This document shows, piece after piece, positions 8,343-17,958 of a stretch of DNA of 64,000 bases. The stretch lies in contig NZ_NJAI01000001.1 of assembly GCF_002632725.1 (NCBI RefSeq), positions 186,001 to 250,000 of the forward strand, written 5' to 3'. Source of the stretch: Xenorhabdus hominickii. Its GTDB lineage: Bacteria > Pseudomonadota > Gammaproteobacteria > Enterobacterales > Enterobacteriaceae. A program made the position numbers and the translations under genes. Numbering within the stretch: the stretch's first letter is position 1; each line of letters begins with the position of its first letter. Under the pieces are notes generated by a model, which made no database searches, had not been told where the DNA came from, and worked only from the letters and a program-made list of their open reading frames with translations.

Positions 8343-8705
8343 CAGAATCTAAACAACCAATCTCAAACACATCAGCAAAATTCGCGATGAGTGACTTCAG
8401 GAAAAACGGAATGATAGCAAACTTATCGCGCCCCCCTCTTAAAGGCTAACAACCTTTCGGCTTAGAAATTTTCAAAATGAATTGTGTAATTTTACATCAA
8501 GCACGCTAAAAAAATTTTCCGTTCTGATCCAGCGAGCTAGTGTAGCAGTCAAGGATTTTCGGACACTTTAATAAAGACCAAAAACTGATCCTTATCTATA
8601 ATTTTTTTATCTCAGTGAAAAAAATAAACTATTTCTCATCAAAAACTTTAGTTTTAAAGTAAGAATTATCATTTTGATATAAATTTACTTAATGAGGATA
8701 TATCA
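8343..8705. other. Intergenic region between lysR and the SDR gene
   Basis: No gene seen. Base composition changes here from GC-balanced to strongly AT-rich, marking a junction between DNA of different origin. A weak hairpin AAAGG/CCTTT (8441-8457) could end lysR transcription. Confidence 0.4.
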
Positions 8706-9431
8706 ATGAAAAAGCCACTAGTCGTAATAACTGGAGCTAGTTCAGGAATCGGTCAGGCAACAGCAAAATTGCTTTCCTCATATGGCTATCCACTACTTTT
8801 AATCGCTCGACGAATAGAACGAATGGAAAGTCTAAATTTGCCAAATACATTATGTATGGCAGTTGACGTTACAGATAAAAAATCATTTTCCAAAGCAATA
8901 GAACAAGCAGAACAAAAGTTTGGTCCCGTTGATGCTCTAATTAACAATGCAGGAGTCATGCTGTTAGGAAGCATGGAATTACAAGATTCTAACGAATGGG
9001 AACAAATGTTAAATGTTAATGTGAAAGGAATGATGAATGGTATTAGTGCTGTAACGAAAGGGATGATAAACAGAAAAAACGGAACCATAATAAATATCAG
9101 CTCAGTAGCCGGACGTAAAACTTTTCCTAACCATACCGTTTATGTTGGTACAAAATTTGCTGTACATGGAATGAGTGAGAATTTAAGAGAAGAACTTTCA
9201 AAGTACAATATAAGAGTCACAATAATTGCTCCGGGTGCAGTCGAAACTGAGCTATTAAGCCACACATCCGATAAAAAAATAAAAGAAGAATATCAAGACT
9301 GGAAAAAAAGTATGGGTGGTGAGGTTCTAACCGCAGAAGATGTAGCTAAGGCTATAAATTATGCCTACAGCCAACCTCAAAATATCTGTATCAGAGAAAT
9401 TGTTCTTGCGTCCACTAAGCAAGAAGCTTAA
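8706..9431 (+). CDS. SDR family NAD(P)-dependent oxidoreductase
   Basis: A 241-residue classical short-chain dehydrogenase. It has the cofactor motif 'TGASSGIG' (residues 10-17), 'NNAG' (about 80-83), the catalytic Ser in 'INISSVAG' (about 137) and 'YVGTK' giving Tyr-x-x-x-Lys (about 150-154). GAGG eight bases before the ATG supports the start. The family reduces or oxidises carbonyl/alcohol substrates in the cytoplasm; this one resembles YdfG-like serine/3-hydroxy acid dehydrogenases, but the substrate is unknown. It is much more AT-rich than the MFS/LysR genes before it and the hsd genes after it, which suggests separate acquisition. Confidence 0.9.
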   Translation: MKKPLVVITGASSGIGQATAKLLSSYGYPLLLIARRIERMESLNLPNTLCMAVDVTDKKSFSKAIEQAEQKFGPVDALINNAGVMLLGSMELQDSNEWEQMLNVNVKGMMNGISAVTKGMINRKNGTIINISSVAGRKTFPNHTVYVGTKFAVHGMSENLREELSKYNIRVTIIAPGAVETELLSHTSDKKIKEEYQDWKKSMGGEVLTAEDVAKAINYAYSQPQNICIREIVLASTKQEA

Positions 9432-10148
9432 AACCAAATTAAATGGGCACTACTGCAAAATTTGATTTCTATAAAAATGGAACTCTATTGCCACAACATA
9501 TTGCGTTTCTAGTAATAGAAATAACAAAATGTAGTAGGGAAACCATCTCCAGCAAAAATTTGCAACAGTGCCAACATCAACAGGGCGTTTTATGTTTAGG
9601 CATGTTGGCTTCATTGCTGAGCTTGAAAATTGAATTGCCACAGGTTTAATTGATAACTCAGAATTATTATGGGCTGACTTTGCCATGGTTGAAGCTCCCC
9701 AACTCTATGAGCATCTGCTATTGGCACAGGGCTGACAGTGGATGGCATGATTATGCGGGATATTTACAATCATACCGACATGACTTAGTGACGGTTGTAT
9801 CTAATTTTTGGCGCCGATCAGTTACAACATAGGACTCCAATACTGCTACAAGCTGTTTAACCACTATTTGTTGTGCAAACTCGGTCAATTTTCCTAGTTA
9901 TGAAGACGCAGGTTGTGAGCGGTCGATTGCCTAGCCCATCTGTGGGGATACCAAAATTACATCCATTTTGGCCTGGTGCAATTAAGTCAGACTGATTTTA
10001 TGAGATAATCTCATCCAAGATCATTTTATATATATTATCGGACGACAGAAGAGGGATTAACTAGTGATGGCATTTCTTCTTTGCCAGAGCTTAGTCCTCA
10101 ATATGCAGAACTCCGATTATTTTTCGTAAAAAAAGAGAACCTATTTAC
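9432..10148. other. Degenerate coding remnants upstream of hsdM
   Basis: About 700 bases with no intact gene. The forward strand retains broken protein-like segments in shifting frames: 'FMFRHVGFIAELEN', a stop, 'IATGLIDNSELLWADFAMVE', then 'GWHDYAGYLQSYRHDL' in another frame. This looks like the wreck of one former gene that I cannot identify. The last 150 bases hold a palindrome and AT-rich sequence suitable for an hsd promoter. Confidence 0.5.
10000..10014. promoter_or_regulatory. Operator-like palindrome upstream of hsdM
   Basis: ATGAGAT-A-ATCTCAT is a perfect 7-1-7 palindrome about 135 bases before hsdM. It may bind a dimeric regulator controlling the restriction operon; no regulator gene is adjacent. 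Confidence 0.35.
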
Positions 10149-11753
10149 ATGGCTAAATCACCAGCTAAAAAAACCAACAAAGGCTTCGAAGAGACCCTCT
10201 GGGATACCGCTAATCAACTGCGTGGTAGCATAGAATCCTCCGAATATAAGCATGTAGTGTTGAGTTTGGTCTTCCTGAAATTTATCAGTGATAAGTTCGA
10301 AGCCAAACGTAACCAATTAATTGCTAACGGTCAGGAAGCCTTTGTTGATATGGATGTTTTCTATCAGCAGGATAACGTTTTCTTTTTGCCTCAAGAGTCT
10401 CGTTGGTCTTACGTCAAAGCCCGTGCGAAGCAAGATGATATCGCGGTAATTATCGACACAGCCCTGTCTACTATAGAGAAGAGCAACGCATCGCTGACGG
10501 GGGCTTTACCTGATAACTATTTCTCCCGTCAGGGATTAGAGGTGAAAAGGCTCGCTTCCCTCATCGATAGCATTGAGAATATTGATACCCTTGCAAGCGA
10601 GTGCGGTCTGGCGGAAGAAGATCTGGTCGGTCGAGTCTACGAATATTTTTTAGGAAGATTTGCTGCCAGTGAAGGTAAGGGGGGCGGCGAATTCTATACC
10701 CCTAAATCGGTGGTAACACTGCTAGCCGAAATGCTCGAACCTTATCAGGGCAAGATTTATGACCCTTGCTGTGGCTCAGGCGGTATGTTTGTACAGTCAC
10801 TTAAATTTGTTGATAGCCATCAAGGAAAAAGCAAAGATATTGCTATCTATGGGCAAGAACTCACCAGCACCACTTACAAACTGGCTAAAATGAACTTAGC
10901 AGTAAGAGGTCTCACTGGCAACTTAGGGGAACGCCCAGCCGATACGTTTTTTGCTGACCAGCACCCTGATCTCAAAGCTGATTTCATCATGGCTAATCCT
11001 CCTTTTAACTTGAAGGATTGGCGCAATGAAGCGGAACTGACTAACGACCCCCGTTTTACCGGTTTCCGCACTCCACCTACTGGTAATGCCAACTACGCAT
11101 GGATCTTGCACATGCTTTCTAAGTTGAGCGAAGACGGCGTCGCGGGTTTTGTATTGGCTAACGGTTCGATGAGTTCCAACACCAGTGGTGAAGGGGAAAT
11201 TCGCCAAAAGCTAATAGAAGATGACCGTATCGAGTGCATGATTGCCTTACCCGGCCAGCTTTTTTTCACTACACAAATTCCGGTTTGTTTATGGTTTATT
11301 AGCAAGAGTAAGCAAACTAGCGCTAAATATGGTTACCGTGATCGTCAAGGCGAGACACTGTTTATCGATGCGCGCAATCTCGGCACTATGATCAGCCGTA
11401 CCCAAAAAGAACTCACCCATGATGATATTGCCACTATCGCCGATACCTTCCACGCGTGGCGCAGTAGCGAAAGCGAACTTAAGCGCCGTGTTGCAGCTAA
11501 AGAAATTAGTATTGAGGAGTACCAAGATCAGGCGGGTTTCTGTAAGGTTGCTACCCTTGACGATATTAAGGCTAACGATTTTGTATTAACGCCGGGGCGC
11601 TATGTGGGCGCTGCGGAAGTGGAAGATGACGGCGTTGCTTTTGAAACCAAGATGCAGGAGTTGACTCAAACTTTATATCGCCAGATGGATGAAGCAGAAA
11701 AGTTGGATAAGGCTATCCGTACCAATATGGAGGTGCTGGGTTATGGGGAATGA
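10149..11753 (+). CDS. hsdM: Type I restriction-modification methyltransferase subunit HsdM
   Basis: A 534-residue N6-adenine methyltransferase subunit. It opens with the HsdM N-terminal helical domain ('LWDTANQLRGSIESSEYKHV'). It continues with 'GEFYTPKSVV' (about residue 178), the SAM-binding 'DPCCGSGGMF' (about 203) and the catalytic 'NPPF' (about 282). With HsdS it methylates host DNA at a bipartite site; with HsdR it forms the restriction complex. hsdS overlaps its 3' end by 11 bases. All motifs are intact and the length is normal, so it should be functional. Confidence 0.95.
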   Translation: MAKSPAKKTNKGFEETLWDTANQLRGSIESSEYKHVVLSLVFLKFISDKFEAKRNQLIANGQEAFVDMDVFYQQDNVFFLPQESRWSYVKARAKQDDIAVIIDTALSTIEKSNASLTGALPDNYFSRQGLEVKRLASLIDSIENIDTLASECGLAEEDLVGRVYEYFLGRFAASEGKGGGEFYTPKSVVTLLAEMLEPYQGKIYDPCCGSGGMFVQSLKFVDSHQGKSKDIAIYGQELTSTTYKLAKMNLAVRGLTGNLGERPADTFFADQHPDLKADFIMANPPFNLKDWRNEAELTNDPRFTGFRTPPTGNANYAWILHMLSKLSEDGVAGFVLANGSMSSNTSGEGEIRQKLIEDDRIECMIALPGQLFFTTQIPVCLWFISKSKQTSAKYGYRDRQGETLFIDARNLGTMISRTQKELTHDDIATIADTFHAWRSSESELKRRVAAKEISIEEYQDQAGFCKVATLDDIKANDFVLTPGRYVGAAEVEDDGVAFETKMQELTQTLYRQMDEAEKLDKAIRTNMEVLGYGE

Positions 11754-13182
11754 ATGGCCAGTAACTTGCCTTAATAGACACATTTCTATCAAACACGGTT
11801 TTGCTTTCAAGGGAGAGTATTTCAAAGATTCACCTACATCTAATTGCCTATTAACACCCGGTAACTTCGCAATTGGTGGAGGGTTCAAAGGGGATAAATA
11901 CAAGTACTACGATGGTCCCGTTCCGAGTGACTATGTTTTAAAATCTGGTAATTTAGTTGTAACAATGACTGACTTGAGTAAGCAGGCTGATACTCTTGGT
12001 TACTCTGCGTTAATACCAGAACAATCTGTTAAACGCTTCCTGCACAATCAGCGAACGGGATTGGTACAATTTAAAGACGATGCACTAGACAAAACTTTCC
12101 TATATTTCCTTTTGCGCTCAAAAGAGTATCGACATCACGTTGTCAGTGGGGCTACTGGGACAACAGTAAAACACACATCTCCAACAAAAATCCTCTCATA
12201 TGAATTCCGAATACCTCCGAAGGATTTGCAAATTTCGATCGGTAACTATTTGCTATCAATAGAGAAAAAAATCTCCCTCAACCTTCAAATCAACCAAACC
12301 TTGGAGCAAATGGCACAAACTCTGTTTAAATCGTGGTTTGTAGATTTTGATCCAGTGGTCGATAACGCACTTGATACAGGTTTTTTTGAGCAGGATTTAG
12401 CATTTTCTGAAGAGTTATTGCATCGAGTAGAAATGCGTAAAATTGCGCGTGAAAGTGGTAATTTTAAATCGCTACCTGAGGATATCCGTAAGTTATTTCC
12501 ATCTTCTTTTGAAAAATGTGAAGAGCTTTCATTGGGGCTTGGTGGCTGGGTGCCGAAGGGGTGGGAAGTATCTACCGTAGGTGATGAACTTACTGTAAAA
12601 GGTGGCTCTACACCAAGCACTGCAAATCCTGAATTCTGGGTGGGGGGAAATATTCACTGGACTTCTCCAAAAGACCTATCGGGTAGCAAAGAAAAAATAA
12701 TGCTCGATACAGAGCGAAAAATCACTGATGTTGGGTTAAATAAAATTACATCTGGATTACTCCCAGTTGAAACGGTGCTGATGTCTTCACGAGCACCTAT
12801 TGGTTATCTTGCTCTGACAAAAATTCCGGTTGCGGTTAATCAGGGCTATATCGCGATTCCTACAACAAAAAGGCTTTCACCGGAGTATGTCCTTTATTGG
12901 TTGAACTCTTCTATGGATGAAATTAAAGGAATTGCTGGCGGTACAACATTTGCTGAAATCAGCAAAAAAACGTTCAAAAGCATCTCAATGGTCATTCCGA
13001 ATACAAAGGTAATTGGTATCTATACAGTTACAACTAAAAGCTATCTCAATAAAATGACGCTAAATGCTACAGAAAGGTCAGCATTAGAAAAACTCCGTGA
13101 TGCGTTATTACCTAAGTTGATCTCTGGCGAGCTATCCCTAAGCGATGTTAAAACAAGTATCGCAGAAGATGCATCGATATAA
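11743..13182 (+). CDS. hsdS: Type I restriction-modification specificity subunit HsdS
   Basis: The DNA-recognition subunit, 479 residues from the ATG at 11743. I preferred this start because GGAGGT lies eight bases upstream and it overlaps the hsdM stop, the normal hsd arrangement. It has two target-recognition domains (about residues 1-165 and 260-430). They are separated by the conserved helical spacer 'NQTLEQMAQTLFKSWFVDFD' (about 186-205), and the C-terminal conserved helix 'LEKLRDALLPKLISGEL' follows. The two domains read the two halves of the site, so the specificity cannot be predicted without homologues. Confidence 0.93.
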   Translation: MGNEWPVTCLNRHISIKHGFAFKGEYFKDSPTSNCLLTPGNFAIGGGFKGDKYKYYDGPVPSDYVLKSGNLVVTMTDLSKQADTLGYSALIPEQSVKRFLHNQRTGLVQFKDDALDKTFLYFLLRSKEYRHHVVSGATGTTVKHTSPTKILSYEFRIPPKDLQISIGNYLLSIEKKISLNLQINQTLEQMAQTLFKSWFVDFDPVVDNALDTGFFEQDLAFSEELLHRVEMRKIARESGNFKSLPEDIRKLFPSSFEKCEELSLGLGGWVPKGWEVSTVGDELTVKGGSTPSTANPEFWVGGNIHWTSPKDLSGSKEKIMLDTERKITDVGLNKITSGLLPVETVLMSSRAPIGYLALTKIPVAVNQGYIAIPTTKRLSPEYVLYWLNSSMDEIKGIAGGTTFAEISKKTFKSISMVIPNTKVIGIYTVTTKSYLNKMTLNATERSALEKLRDALLPKLISGELSLSDVKTSIAEDASI

Positions 13183-13191
13183 ATAATTCGA

Positions 13192-13226
13192 CCGCTTCAC
13201 AGTTTTCCCATTGTGAGGCGGTTTTT
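13192..13226 (+). terminator. Terminator between hsdS and hsdR
   Basis: CCGCTTCACA (13192-13201) pairs with TGTGAGGCGG (13212-13221) with one wobble, followed by TTTTT. hsdR may therefore be expressed partly from its own promoter, which would let methylation precede restriction. Confidence 0.75.
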
Positions 13227-13293
13227 GTTATCTAATCGATTAAACTTATTTTATAAAAACAAATCCTATAAAAACCAATAAGAAGCCACTGAC

Positions 13294-16200
13294 ATGAGCC
13301 ATATTTTTACAGAAGCCAAACTGGAACAGGCTATTATCACCTTGCTAGGACAGCACGTAAATGATGCAGGGCAGCCTTGCTACCCACATTTTATGGGTAA
13401 CGATATTCCACGCAAAGATAACAGTGAAGTGATAATTACGGATGATCTGCGCCAGTATCTCGCCAATCAATATCAGGCGGAAGGCATAACCGAAGGGGAA
13501 ATTACCTCCATCCTACAACAGTTACAAACCTTGCCTGCAAGTGACCTATACCAAAGCAACAAAACCTTCTGTCATTGGCTCAGTAATGGTTTTTTACTCA
13601 AACGTGAAGACCGTAAACAAAAAGACCTGTATATCGAACTGATTGATACCCAAACGCTGCCAAGCCAGCTGGTTAGGCTGTTTGCGGGTGAAGAAGTGGC
13701 GTCAGAGGTGGATAATAATATCTACCGATTGGTCAATCAGTTGGAAATAGAGGGGCAAACGCGTGATGGCGGGCTACAACGGCGTATTCCTGATGCGATT
13801 TTGTACGTTAATGGTTTGCCGCTGGTGGTGTTCGAATTTAAATCGGCAGTGCGTGAGGAAGAAGCGACACTGTTTGATGCTTGGACACAGATTTGTGTTC
13901 GTTATCGTCGCGACATCCCTAAACTATTTGTCTATAACGCATTGTGTATTATCAGTGATGGCGTGAATAACAAAATGGGCAACTTGTTTGCCCCTTACGA
14001 ATTCTACTACGCATGGCGCAAAGTAAACGGCAACGAGTCAACGGAGAAAGAGGGCATCAATGGCCTTTATACCCTGCTTCAAGGGCTATTCCATCCCGTT
14101 AGGTTACTGGACGTGCTGAAAAATTTTATTTTCTTCCCTGATACCAGTAAGCATGAAGTAAAGGTGTGTTGTCGTTATCCGCAATATTATGCAGCCCGTA
14201 AGCTTTACTACAACATTAAAAAAGAGCGTAAGCAAATCACGGGCAGTGGCGAGAATATTGGTGGTAGCGGTAAGGGCGGAACCTATTTCGGTGCAACGGG
14301 TTGCGGTAAGAGCTACACCATGCAATTTTTGACTCGCTTATTGATGAAGAGTGTCAATTTTGCCAGTCCAACGATTATCTTAATTACCGACCGTACCGAT
14401 CTCGATGAGCAGCTCGCTAAGCAGTTTTGTAATGCCACTGCCTTTATTGGTGATGAGATTATTGAACCGGTATCGAGTCGGCAAGATCTGCGGAACAAAC
14501 TGGCGGGACGAGCCAGTGGCGGGGTATTTCTCACCACCATTCATAAGTTTACCGAAGATATTCAACTGCTTTCTGAGCGCAGCAATATTATCTGTATCTC
14601 TGACGAAGCCCACCGTAGCCAGATCAACCTTGACCAGAAAATCAGTATTAATCAGGAAAATGGCACGGTTAAAAAGACTTACGGTTTTGCCAAGTATCTG
14701 CATGACTCACTACCGAATGCGACCTATGTTGGGTTTACGGGCACGCCTATCGACGCAACGCTGGATGTATTCGGCGATACTATCGATAGCTACACCATGA
14801 CGGAGTCGGTCAATGATGAAATCACCGTTCGCATTGTGTATGAAGGACGAGCCGCCAAGATAGTCCTTGATAACAGCAAACTAGAGGCAATCGAACAGTA
14901 TTATCAGGAGTGTGAAGCACAAGGAACAAACGAGTACCAGATTGAAGAGAGCAAGAAGGCAACCGCTAACATGAACTCCATTCTTGGTGACCCCGACCGC
15001 ATAGAGGCTCTAGCTAAAGATTTTGCTCAACATTACCAAAAACGCGTAGAGGAAGGCTCAACGATCAAAGGTAAAGCCATGGTTGTTTGCGCCAGCCGTG
15101 AGATTGCGTATGCTTTTTACCAGAGCCTTAAACAGCAACGCCCTGAGTGGTTTGAAGCGAAACAGGCTATTGATGGTATATCTCTTACTGAACAAGAGAA
15201 AAAAGAGTTAGTGAGTCTTCCTTTGGTCAATATGGTAATGACACGGGGGAAAGATGACGCAGAAGCTATGTACAATTTGCTCGGTACTAAAGAGTACCGC
15301 AGAGAGTTAGACAAGCAATTTAAAAACCCTAAGTCTAACTTCAAGATAGCGATTGTGGTGGATATGTGGCTGACGGGCTTTGACGTGCCGGAACTCGACA
15401 CCATTTACATTGATAAGCCGTTGCAAAAGCATAATCTTATCCAAACCATTTCCCGGGTAAATCGTCGTTTCGAAGGTAAAGACAAGGGGCTTGTAGTTGA
15501 CTATATCGGCATTAAAAGCCGAATGAATATGGCGTTGGCGATGTACTCGAAGGCGGATAAATCTAACTTTGAAGATGTTCAGCAATCCATCGTCGAGGTT
15601 CGTAATCACCTGCATTTATTGGCGCAAGTGTTTCATAATTTTGATAGTCGTGATTACTTTTCAGGTGCACCGACCTTGCAATTAGAATGCCTCAATAAGG
15701 CGGCTGAATTCGTATTGCAGACGAAGAAAGTCGAACTACGCTTTATGGGGTTAGTGAAACGCTTAAAAGCTGCCTATGATGTCTGCGTTGGTAGTGAAGA
15801 AATTACACAGGAAGAGCGTGAGCAAATCCATTTTTATTTAGCGGTACGTTCGATTGTCTACAAACTGACGAAAGGTGATGCCCCTGATACTGCGCAGATG
15901 AACCAAAAAGTGCGTGAGATGATAGCCGAAGCACTCAAGGCGGAAGGTGTCGAAGAAATCTTTACCTTAGGTGATGACAAAGCCGAAACCATCGATATTT
16001 TTGATGATGAGTACATGGATCGCATTGGCAAAATCAAGCTGCCCAACACCCGGATGCAACTGCTACAAAAGATGTTGGCAAAAGCCATCAATGATTTTCA
16101 AAAGGTGAACCAACTTCAAGGGATCAACTTTTCCAAGCGCTTCCAAGCCTTGGTTGAACAGTATAACCAGCGTAAAGAGAACGATGTGCTCAACGGTGAA

Positions 16201-16572
16201 GAGTTCGACATCTTCACTCAGCAGATGGCTGATATGATCTATGACATCAAGACCGAGATGATGTCATTTGAGGATATCGGTATCGACATGGAAGAGAAGG
16301 CCTTTCTCGATATTCTGCTGCATATGTGCCAGAAGTACGATTTTACCTACGACGATGACAAAATGTTGGCCTTAGCCAAGGAGATGAAGGTCATTGTCGA
16401 CGATGGTACCCAGTACCCCGACTGGAGTAACCGCGACGACATTAAGGCCAAGCTGAAAGTCGATCTTATCCTGCTGCTACACCGTTATGGCTTCCCCCCA
16501 GTGGCTAACGATGAGGTTTACAAAAGCGTTCTGGAGCAGGCAGAGAACTTCAAGAAGTACCAGCATAGTTGA
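13294..16572 (+). CDS. hsdR: Type I restriction endonuclease subunit HsdR
   Basis: A 1,092-residue translocase-nuclease of normal length. The N-terminal nuclease domain has 'PDAILYVNGLPLVVFEFKSA' (about residues 163-183), the PD-(D/E)xK core. The SF2 motor has Walker A 'GATGCGKSYT' (about 332), 'DEAHRS' (about 436) and 'GFTGTP' (about 480). Motif VI-like 'QTISRVNRRF' lies near residue 724. The C-terminal 150 residues are the helical HsdS-docking region. It pulls DNA past the bound complex using ATP and cuts unmodified DNA. The set is complete and all catalytic motifs are present. Confidence 0.95.
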   Translation: MSHIFTEAKLEQAIITLLGQHVNDAGQPCYPHFMGNDIPRKDNSEVIITDDLRQYLANQYQAEGITEGEITSILQQLQTLPASDLYQSNKTFCHWLSNGFLLKREDRKQKDLYIELIDTQTLPSQLVRLFAGEEVASEVDNNIYRLVNQLEIEGQTRDGGLQRRIPDAILYVNGLPLVVFEFKSAVREEEATLFDAWTQICVRYRRDIPKLFVYNALCIISDGVNNKMGNLFAPYEFYYAWRKVNGNESTEKEGINGLYTLLQGLFHPVRLLDVLKNFIFFPDTSKHEVKVCCRYPQYYAARKLYYNIKKERKQITGSGENIGGSGKGGTYFGATGCGKSYTMQFLTRLLMKSVNFASPTIILITDRTDLDEQLAKQFCNATAFIGDEIIEPVSSRQDLRNKLAGRASGGVFLTTIHKFTEDIQLLSERSNIICISDEAHRSQINLDQKISINQENGTVKKTYGFAKYLHDSLPNATYVGFTGTPIDATLDVFGDTIDSYTMTESVNDEITVRIVYEGRAAKIVLDNSKLEAIEQYYQECEAQGTNEYQIEESKKATANMNSILGDPDRIEALAKDFAQHYQKRVEEGSTIKGKAMVVCASREIAYAFYQSLKQQRPEWFEAKQAIDGISLTEQEKKELVSLPLVNMVMTRGKDDAEAMYNLLGTKEYRRELDKQFKNPKSNFKIAIVVDMWLTGFDVPELDTIYIDKPLQKHNLIQTISRVNRRFEGKDKGLVVDYIGIKSRMNMALAMYSKADKSNFEDVQQSIVEVRNHLHLLAQVFHNFDSRDYFSGAPTLQLECLNKAAEFVLQTKKVELRFMGLVKRLKAAYDVCVGSEEITQEEREQIHFYLAVRSIVYKLTKGDAPDTAQMNQKVREMIAEALKAEGVEEIFTLGDDKAETIDIFDDEYMDRIGKIKLPNTRMQLLQKMLAKAINDFQKVNQLQGINFSKRFQALVEQYNQRKENDVLNGEEFDIFTQQMADMIYDIKTEMMSFEDIGIDMEEKAFLDILLHMCQKYDFTYDDDKMLALAKEMKVIVDDGTQYPDWSNRDDIKAKLKVDLILLLHRYGFPPVANDEVYKSVLEQAENFKKYQHS

Positions 16573-16721
16573 TTTATCTCATCGAGGTTTGGCAATCAGT
16601 TACATGTGCAACTGATTGCCACCTCAGGCTGAATACACCAGATTTGAAAGACACCTCAGAGTTATTTATGGACATCTTGATTCGTTAAGAGAACCACATT
16701 TATGAGTGTCCGCAGTTGGTA

Positions 16722-16738
16722 CAGACTGTGTAAAAACC
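16722..16738 (+). repeat. 17-bp terminal inverted repeat, left copy
   Basis: CAGACTGTGTAAAAACC is a perfect inverted match to 17765-17781. The TGTGTAAAA core resembles IS256-family ends. The two copies delimit a 1.06-kb segment carrying the histidine phosphatase and SDR fragment, with no transposase. Confidence 0.7.
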
Positions 16739-16763
16739 GTGATTTCATCCAACAAACATCGAT

Positions 16764-16913
16764 TTAGGTTGCATTTAAGCATCCGATTTCGTCGTAGCTT
16801 TTATCAAAGGCTATTAGTCTGTTCCCCTTGCTGACTATTAAATCAGCAACAGCCCGACCAATCCCTTCGTTTGCACCAACTACAAGGTATGTTTTAATTG
16901 TTTCGTTACACAT
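16764..16913 (-). pseudogene. N-terminal fragment of an SDR dehydrogenase
   Basis: A 49-residue ORF starting at the ATG at 16913 that overlaps the stop of the phosphatase gene (ATGTGTAA). It has the start of a Rossmann fold: 'YLVVGANEGIGRAVADLIVS', the glycine motif of short-chain dehydrogenases, followed by about 20 more residues and a stop. The rest of the enzyme (NNAG, Tyr-x-x-x-Lys) is absent, so it is a truncated gene. The coupling suggests that phosphatase and dehydrogenase once formed a biosynthetic operon. The break lies close to the left 17-bp inverted repeat. Confidence 0.7.
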
Positions 16914-17520
16914 TGAGATAAGCCAACGTTCTATTCTTAAATAAATAATCCTCAACGAGAACTGTGTATTTTCCTTGCTCAAATCGGTATGAAACATACC
17001 CACTACTGTCAAGCTTGAGTTTCTGGAATGCGGCAATAACAAAGGAAGCAGAGAAGCCATGAGTTACTACAGCAATCGACGAATCGCTTTTTTCGTAAAC
17101 ATCTTGGATAAAGCTTTCTACACGGGTAAAAAGCTCACCCCTTGACTCAGCCCCTTCACATATCCTATGGTTTTCTCGGTCTCCTGTCGGAGATGCTGGA
17201 ACAATGAGTTTATTGTGTTCATCCTGGTCCATTCCTTCATGTTTCCCAAATGACATTTCACGCAATCGCGAATCAAACACTATAGGTAGCTGTGTTCCTG
17301 AAAAAATCTCATTTGATGTCTGCTGGCAACGTTTTAAGTCCGAAGAATAGACTTTTGTGACATCATCGATAGCACCTGAATCCACCAGTTTTTTCTTTAC
17401 CAGTCGTGCCTGTTCAAGCCCTTTTTCAGTGAGGCTAGAGTCAAACCAGCCTCCAACACATTTATTCACACCATGGGTAGCTTCACCGTGCGTAATTAAG
17501 TATATTTTCTTCATGTTCAC
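16906..17520 (-). CDS. Histidine phosphatase (phosphoglycerate-mutase-like)
   Basis: A 204-residue branch-1 histidine phosphatase. The catalytic 'LITHGEATHG' (His about residue 11) replaces the usual RHG with THG. Further motifs are 'SSDLKRCQQTS' with the conserved Arg, 'LREMSFGKHEGM' and the second catalytic His in 'AVVTHGFSAS' (about 152). Family members remove phosphate from small molecules, sugar phosphates or nucleotide products. Its coupling to an SDR suggests a metabolite-forming operon rather than glycolysis. The loss of Arg before the first His is unusual but is seen in some members. Confidence 0.85.
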   Translation of the reverse strand: MNMKKIYLITHGEATHGVNKCVGGWFDSSLTEKGLEQARLVKKKLVDSGAIDDVTKVYSSDLKRCQQTSNEIFSGTQLPIVFDSRLREMSFGKHEGMDQDEHNKLIVPASPTGDRENHRICEGAESRGELFTRVESFIQDVYEKSDSSIAVVTHGFSASFVIAAFQKLKLDSSGYVSYRFEQGKYTVLVEDYLFKNRTLAYLNV

Positions 17521-17958
17521 CTCAACACATAGTTACATTCATGGTCACAAAATCATTAATGTATCTTCGCTAACAAAGTCGTCCATGAGTTCTGGAAAGA
17601 GCGTGGATTGATGCCTTGATTGACCAGTAATATGGTGAGACATGCCAGAATCTCCATGATTATGCTTACCAATCTGATGATACTGGACTTGGCTTTGAAA
17701 TTGGATCGGTAGCTAAGACCAATTGATCATAAGTACATCGTACTGAGACCAAAAGATGAACAAGGGTTTTTACACAGTCTGGGTACTAAGCCGACTATTT
17801 GATTGAATCTCGTTCAGTTCGAGTCTTATTTGGTACAACTAACTCACTTTTGTCCAAAAGTGAGTTAGCGTAACATAGGGATAATCGCCTAAGATTCAAG
17901 ATTGCTTTGCTCATATTCCAATGACCAGAGCAACAGAGCGTGTGTGCTCCAATACAAC
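17521..17958. other. Gene-free stretch with right inverted repeat
   Basis: No intact gene. Some interrupted protein-like segments remain ('SKVVHEFWKERGLMP' then a stop; 'YQSDDTGLGFEIGS' in another frame). The right 17-bp inverted repeat sits at 17765-17781. Confidence 0.4.
17765..17781 (-). repeat. 17-bp terminal inverted repeat, right copy
   Basis: GGTTTTTACACAGTCTG is the exact reverse complement of 16722-16738. No obvious target-site duplication flanks the pair. Confidence 0.7.

Noticed and set aside
9443-9832. Two short forward frames after the SDR gene
   Set aside because: The protein-like segments change frame and contain stops; they are gene debris, not genes.
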